Positions 59,336 through 64,000 of a stretch of 64,000 bases of DNA are shown here, in pieces (position 1 is the stretch's first letter; every line of letters begins with the position of its first letter). The notes beneath the pieces are model-generated. The model saw only the letters and a list, made by a program, of their open reading frames with translations, was not told the DNA's origin and searched no databases. Both the position numbers and the translations under genes were made by a program. Origin of the DNA: Maratus speciosus. Taxonomy: Eukaryota > Arthropoda > Arachnida > Araneae > Salticidae. The DNA is taken from positions 2,542,001-2,606,000 of the forward strand of contig OZ010792.1 in assembly GCA_963932465.1 (NCBI GenBank), given 5' to 3'.

Positions 59336-60363
59336 GGGTTTTTTCGCGTTCGACAGCAGAAGCCCGGATAAATGTAGCGGTAAAAGTTTGTAAAAACTCA
59401 ATGCACCAACAGTAGATTTTAAGGTTACCTCGTGGTATAGGTACAAAATTTCTCAAAAACGTTTTCTATATCATACAGCACGGTCGTGCTGTATAGTAGA
59501 GCTCAGCCGCATCTTTTACGTTTTGAAACATGATGAAAAGACAACAACTTAATTACAATCCAAACCAGAAAACATTCAGTGATGAATAATGGCTTGTTGG
59601 AAAGCTCTTAATTTAGCGATGTGCCTTTCGAAGGTCGGGTCAAAAAATATCCAATATTAAGGGAATGGCACCCATTTAAACTTTACATAGCGTTCCATAA
59701 TTTAACAATATAGAAACATCTCCTTCAATCTTTCTTTCCTGTTGCCAAATCCTAGAAAGCGGCACAATAATTTAAAAAAAGTGATAACACGCGTATTTTG
59801 TTTAAAATAAAAATTTCTCGCTATATTTCTGCATTTTTGAAATCGACGTCATTCTAATCAGAAAATGATAAATTTTCCTATATATGTATGTAAAAATTTT
59901 AACTAAACACGTGTTAAAATGACGTAGCATCTTTATTCGATTGTTTTTAATGTTTAAAAATCTATTTTAATACAGGAGTTTTAATTTCAAGAAAACAATT
60001 TAGGAAAAGATAATAATAAAAAAATCGTTTGCTAGGTATGACGTCAATTTCTGTCTAACTGACATAACTTTGTAATGATGTTCTATTCTGAAAAGAGACT
60101 CCTGATATTCTGTGAAAGATTTATTTTTAAGTCATACGAAAGAAATTTTCGTAAATGTTAGTTCATATGGTTGTATTTATTGCATTTTACTGCGTATTGC
60201 CAAGGAAATCATGTACTCATATTGCACGCGCCAAAGAAAACATGCATTTTAATGTTAAAAGCTGAAACACTTTACTATAATTACGTCATTATAACGCCAA
60301 ATGAAATTCAATTTCGCGAGTTAAAAAAAAAAAAAAATTAATATTGTTGGAACGAAAGTAATA
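59336..60363. other. Unassigned AT-rich DNA
   Basis: Nothing recognised. Confidence 0.5.
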
Positions 60364-60371
60364 GCCTAAGA

Positions 60372-62367
60372 CAGGGACGGCGAACCTATGGCACGCGTGC
60401 CATAAGTACCAGATTATTTTCGATTATAAATCGTGTAGATTATTTTTGGCACGGCATAGATTTAAGTTTTACATCAAAATATAGTAGAATTTCACAAAAT
60501 GCATTAATTAATATAGATGTTGTCTGTATTACTTGAATCCGATTAGTTCGGTTGGTTGTGATTGTCACACAGATTGAAGAAATTGAAATATAACTTAGTT
60601 TATCCGAATCTAGCTCAATATTGGCTCAGGAAATTTTGAGAATTAGAAGATTATCGCTAAACAAAAATTAAAAGTGTAATAAGCAAAAATGCTGATTATA
60701 AAATTATAACAACTTGGAATTCAATTCCAGACACTAAAAGCTGTAGTTTCTGGCGCTTGGTATTTTGACAATTTTTTCTGCAATACATTCTTTTCGTAAA
60801 AAAAAAAAAAAAAAAAAAAAAAATCAGCTTAAAACGACTTGTCAAGTGAGTGCAATTAAACTTGCATTCTATCGAAAATAACTAGGTATGAAACGGATAT
60901 AAATTATTTGGCATTGAAGATGAGACAACACAACAGAAATAATATTTTTTAAATAAATTTCTACTGTATAACATCAAATGTTACCTGTATTTTTACTTTC
61001 TTCTATCTTTACAAGAAGAAAGTATTGGATTCGTAAAAATTTTCGACTTCCGGTTTTCGACGGATTTACACGTTTTAGAGGTCAGAGATTCCAAAAAACA
61101 TGTTTTTACAAAATGTCTGTCTGTGACTCTGTGACTCTGTCTGTCTGTCTGTCTGTGTGTATGTGACACAAATTTTGTGGGCGCTCTACCTCAAGAACTA
61201 ATGCACGAAATTTAATAAAAATTTATATTCAAATAGTCCCTAATATAAATTGGTGCTGATTAGTTTTTGGTGTAAATCGCTCAACAGGTGGCGCTGCTAT
61301 GCTGCATTTTTCGCGATTTCTGCACTAGCTCTATTTCAAGAACTAATGCACGGATTTTCATAAAACTTCAGATTCAATTAATCCTTGATATGAGTTAGTG
61401 CTGGTAATGTTTTGGTGCAAATCGCCCAACAGATGGCGCTGCTATGCTGCATTTTGCAGCATTTACACGATTTTCTTAATAGCTCTATCTCAAGAAATAA
61501 TGCACGGATTTTCATCAAACTTCAGATTCTGTTAGTGCTTGACATGAGTTGACGTTTTGCACCTTTTGGTGTAAATCTCTCAACAGGTGGCTCTGCTATG
61601 CTGCATTTTTTGTGATTTCCGCAGTAGCTCTATCTCAAGAACTAATGCTTGGGTTTTCAACAAACTTCAGATTCAGGTATACCTGGATATGAATTACTGC
61701 TGTGTATGTTTTGCTGTAAATCGCTCAACAGGTGGCGCTGCTATGCAGAATTTTTCTCGATTTCCACAATAGCTCAATGTCCAGAACTAATGCACGGATT
61801 TTTATCAAACATCAGATTCAGTTAGTCCTTGACATGAATTGATGTTTTGTTCCTTTTGGTATAAATCGCTCAACAGGTGGCGCTGCTGTGCTGCATTTTT
61901 TGTGATTTCCACAGTAGCTCTAGCTCCAGAACTAATACACGGATTTTCATCAAACTTCAGATTCCGGTATACCTTAATATGAATTAGTGCTGTTTGTGTT
62001 TTGGTGCAAATCGCTCAACAGATGGCGCTGCTATGCTGCATTTTTTAGAATTTCCCCTACAGCTCTATCTCAATAACTAATGCACGAATTTTCATCAAAC
62101 TTCAAATTCAGGTATACTTTTATATGAATAAATTGATATAATTTCTTTTACTATTTAAAAGATTTAATTGATGTGATTTATATAGAAGAAAGTTTTGTGA
62201 TGGCCACAACATACTAGTTATTTTAATGCTAAAAACAAAATTTTAAGTAGTTTTGATTAATTATTATTTGATCCATTAAATTTTTTTATTGTTGGCACGT
62301 CATGATCACGTAAAGCATATTTTTGGAAAAATTTGGCACGTGGACGTGAAAAGGTTCGCCATCCCTG
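60372..62367. mobile_element. hAT-like element (CAGGGACGGCGAACCT ends) carrying a minisatellite
   Basis: The left end CAGGGACGGCGAACCT is followed by TGGCACGCGTGCCA; the right end is the inverse (AGGTTCGCCATCCCTG). Flanks GCCTAAGA (60364-60371) and GTCTAAGA (62368-62375) agree at 7 of 8 bases. The terminal pattern is that of hAT elements. The interior is dominated by the hairpin plus 145-bp array at 61000-62200. No transposase. Confidence 0.85.
61000..62200 (+). repeat. 145-bp minisatellite with hairpin head, plus orientation
   Basis: The head is a hairpin: ACTTTCTTCT, a short loop, then AGAAGAAAGT. It is followed by CGACGGATTTACACGTTTTA, a (TCTG)n run at 61129-61155 and GTGACACAAATTTTGTGGGC. 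Six units follow, with GCGCTGC (or a variant) at 61291, 61436, 61590, 61735, 61880 and 62025, so the period is 145 bp with one 154-bp step. Open frames across it are not genes. Confidence 0.9.
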
Positions 62368-62403
62368 GTCTAAGAACTAGCAACGTTTTCGTCACTTGAT
62401 TTT

Positions 62404-62825
62404 AGCAAGGCTCATTTTTCTTTAAGCTCTTCCATTTTATCGTGTAGTATGTAGGCGTAGGCGGACAGTGTGGCTGGCGGGAGACGTTGCGTTTACCTGC
62501 GGGGGAAGGGGTTATGCAGGTGAAAAAAATTCAAATTTACGTCATTATAGCAAGGCTCATGTTTCTATATACTATTCCATTTTATGGTGTAGTACATATG
62601 CGGACTGTCTGGTTTTCGGGAGACGTTGCGTTTACCTGCGGGAGAAGAGGTTATGCAGGTGAAAAAACTTCAAAAATTCGTCATTTTAGCAAAGCTCATT
62701 TTCCTATCTGCTCTTCCATTTTATGGTGTAGTATGTATACGGACGGTCTGGCTGGCGGAAGACGTTGCGTTTACCTGTGGGAGAAGGGGTTATGCAGGTG
62801 AAAAAACTTCAAAATTACGTCATGA
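62404..62825 (+). repeat. Tandem repeat, about 140-bp unit, three copies
   Basis: AGCAAGGCTCAT-type starts at 62404, 62549 and 62688. Each unit holds GGGAGACGTTGCGTTTACCT and GGTTATGCAGGTGAAAAAA. Overlapping open frames across it (62468-62895) arise because the repeat lacks stops and have no other support. Confidence 0.85.
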
Positions 62826-63645
62826 AACACTTCTGACCTTCCTTGTAACTTTCAAGACCAAGGCTGAGAAAGGTTGTATGAAGGAATGTCTTTAGCTTGT
62901 TGGCTAGAAAAGTAGAAATATGGCTTTAGGGATTAAATAATCCCGCGCGTGTACAAACGATACATTTCTCTATCTTCATTCGTTACGGGATAACACACAC
63001 TTAAATAATTTTACTGAAACAGTGAAATAAAAGCTACCTGCATATGTTGATGAAAGTGTATTAAATGTAATTACTGTAAATTTTATAAAATAATTCATGT
63101 TTTAAGAGTTAAAACAAATCGTTGCATATTTTCTAAGGAAAAAAAATTACCATTTTTACAGAAATTGTTATAAAATCAGAAAATAAATATGAAACACTTG
63201 ATTTTTCCCTAAAAAGAAGTAGTACTGATGCATTTTACAATATAGAGTAGACTTGTTTTTAAAACGCATTTATCCAAAAATATAATGGGAGACAAAATGA
63301 GGTGAGATTTACCCCACGCGTGTGTTAACGTTACAAAAATAGGTGCGTGCGCTTACGGTTCAGTTAATTATGCCCTAAACGATGCCCGATAATATGCACC
63401 AATTGTCTGTAGGCTCAATTATATAAATTATCCGTACCAAATACGCCAATTGTCAATAGACTCGTTTACGTAATTTATCTCCTTAATTAATGCATACTTT
63501 ACAAAGGACACGAAATTTCCAATTTTCCTGATTTTTTGATTAATGGTTACAGTTAGATGTAAATATGTTAGTCAATATCGCGATATTTTAGTTTGACCTC
63601 CGAAATATTATTATAAATATCCAATATTAGTAATATTTCTGATAT
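62826..63645. other. Unassigned AT-rich DNA
   Basis: Nothing recognised. Confidence 0.5.
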
Positions 63646-63649
63646 TATT

Positions 63650-64000
63650 ACTTTCTTCTATCTTTACAAGAAGAAAGTATTGGATTCATGAAAATTTTCG
63701 AATTCCGGTTTTCGACGGATTTACACGTTTTAGGGGTCAGAGATTCCAAAAAACATGTTTTTACAAAATGTCTGTCTGTGACTCTGTGAGTCTGTCTGTC
63801 TGTCTGTCTGTCTGTGTGTATGTGACACAAATTTTGTGGGCGCTCTATCTCAAGAACTAATGCACGGAATTTAATAAAAATTTATATTAAGTTAGTCCCT
63901 AATACAAATTGATGCTGATTAGTTTTTGGTGTAAATCGCTCAACAGGTGGCGCTGCTATGCTGCATTTCCCGCGATTTCTGCACTAGCTCTATCTCAAGA
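63650..64000 (+). repeat. Start of another hairpin-headed 145-bp minisatellite, cut by window end
   Basis: The same head (ACTTTCTTCTATCTTTACAA, then AGAAGAAAGTATTGG), (TCTG)n run, GTGACACAAATTTTGTGGGC and first unit (GGCGCTGCTATGCTGCATTT at about 63950) as at 61000. It continues beyond the window. Confidence 0.9.

Noticed and set aside
62468..62895. Overlapping frames as a tandem-repeat protein gene
   Set aside because: Several frames are open at once across the same 140-bp repeat, as expected from a stop-poor tandem repeat.

Overview
The window is eukaryotic, AT-rich, intron/UTR-like in base composition and packed with transposable elements. No cellular protein-coding gene, rRNA, tRNA or CRISPR array can be supported. 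The mix (GIY-YIG Penelope-like retroelements, small non-autonomous Helitrons, hAT, pogo, Tc1/mariner and TTAA-inserting elements, and abundant microsatellites) suggests an arthropod genome; this is an inference and no species is assigned.

Layout. 1-989: unassigned AT-rich DNA. 990-5794: a hAT-like element (8-bp target duplication) holding a pogo-like transposon (2185-5651) with a decayed DDD transposase, itself interrupted by a TTAA-flanked miniature element (3906-4323). 5927-12698: a 6.8-kb inverted repeat, two 3.4-kb arms tail to tail around 9353. 12700-19675: a second hAT-like element inserted at the end of that repeat, holding fragments of several families, a Helitron (15778-16976) and two minisatellites. 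20339-22340: broken Tc1 and mariner-type transposase remnants; the Tc1 copy is split by another TTAA element. 22800-26481: degenerate repeats and nested non-autonomous Helitrons.

26482-41307: a Helitron copy carrying the main feature of the window, a 12.1-kb Penelope-like element (PLE) array (27102-39177). It has one full copy on the minus strand and three tandem copies on the plus strand, head to head, bounded on both sides by 3' ends and by one 13-bp duplication. Three of the four copies keep an open 784-codon reverse transcriptase/GIY-YIG frame; the third plus-strand unit (33717-36072) is broken by a frameshift and a stop. The same host Helitron also carries two nested TTAA elements (39615-40746).

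41325-44070: two further Helitrons, the second with a palindromic miniature element. 44071-64000: further repeats, including TTAA elements, a four-element nest at 50547-54208, hAT-like elements at 55030, 58143 and 60372, and a repeat family made of a hairpin followed by a 145-bp minisatellite (47560-48310, 61000-62200, 63650 to the window end).

How it works together: only the PLE copies look capable of making a working enzyme. The other elements seen here are non-autonomous or decayed and would depend on enzymes encoded elsewhere. The nesting gives a relative order of insertion, with the near-identical PLE array among the youngest events.
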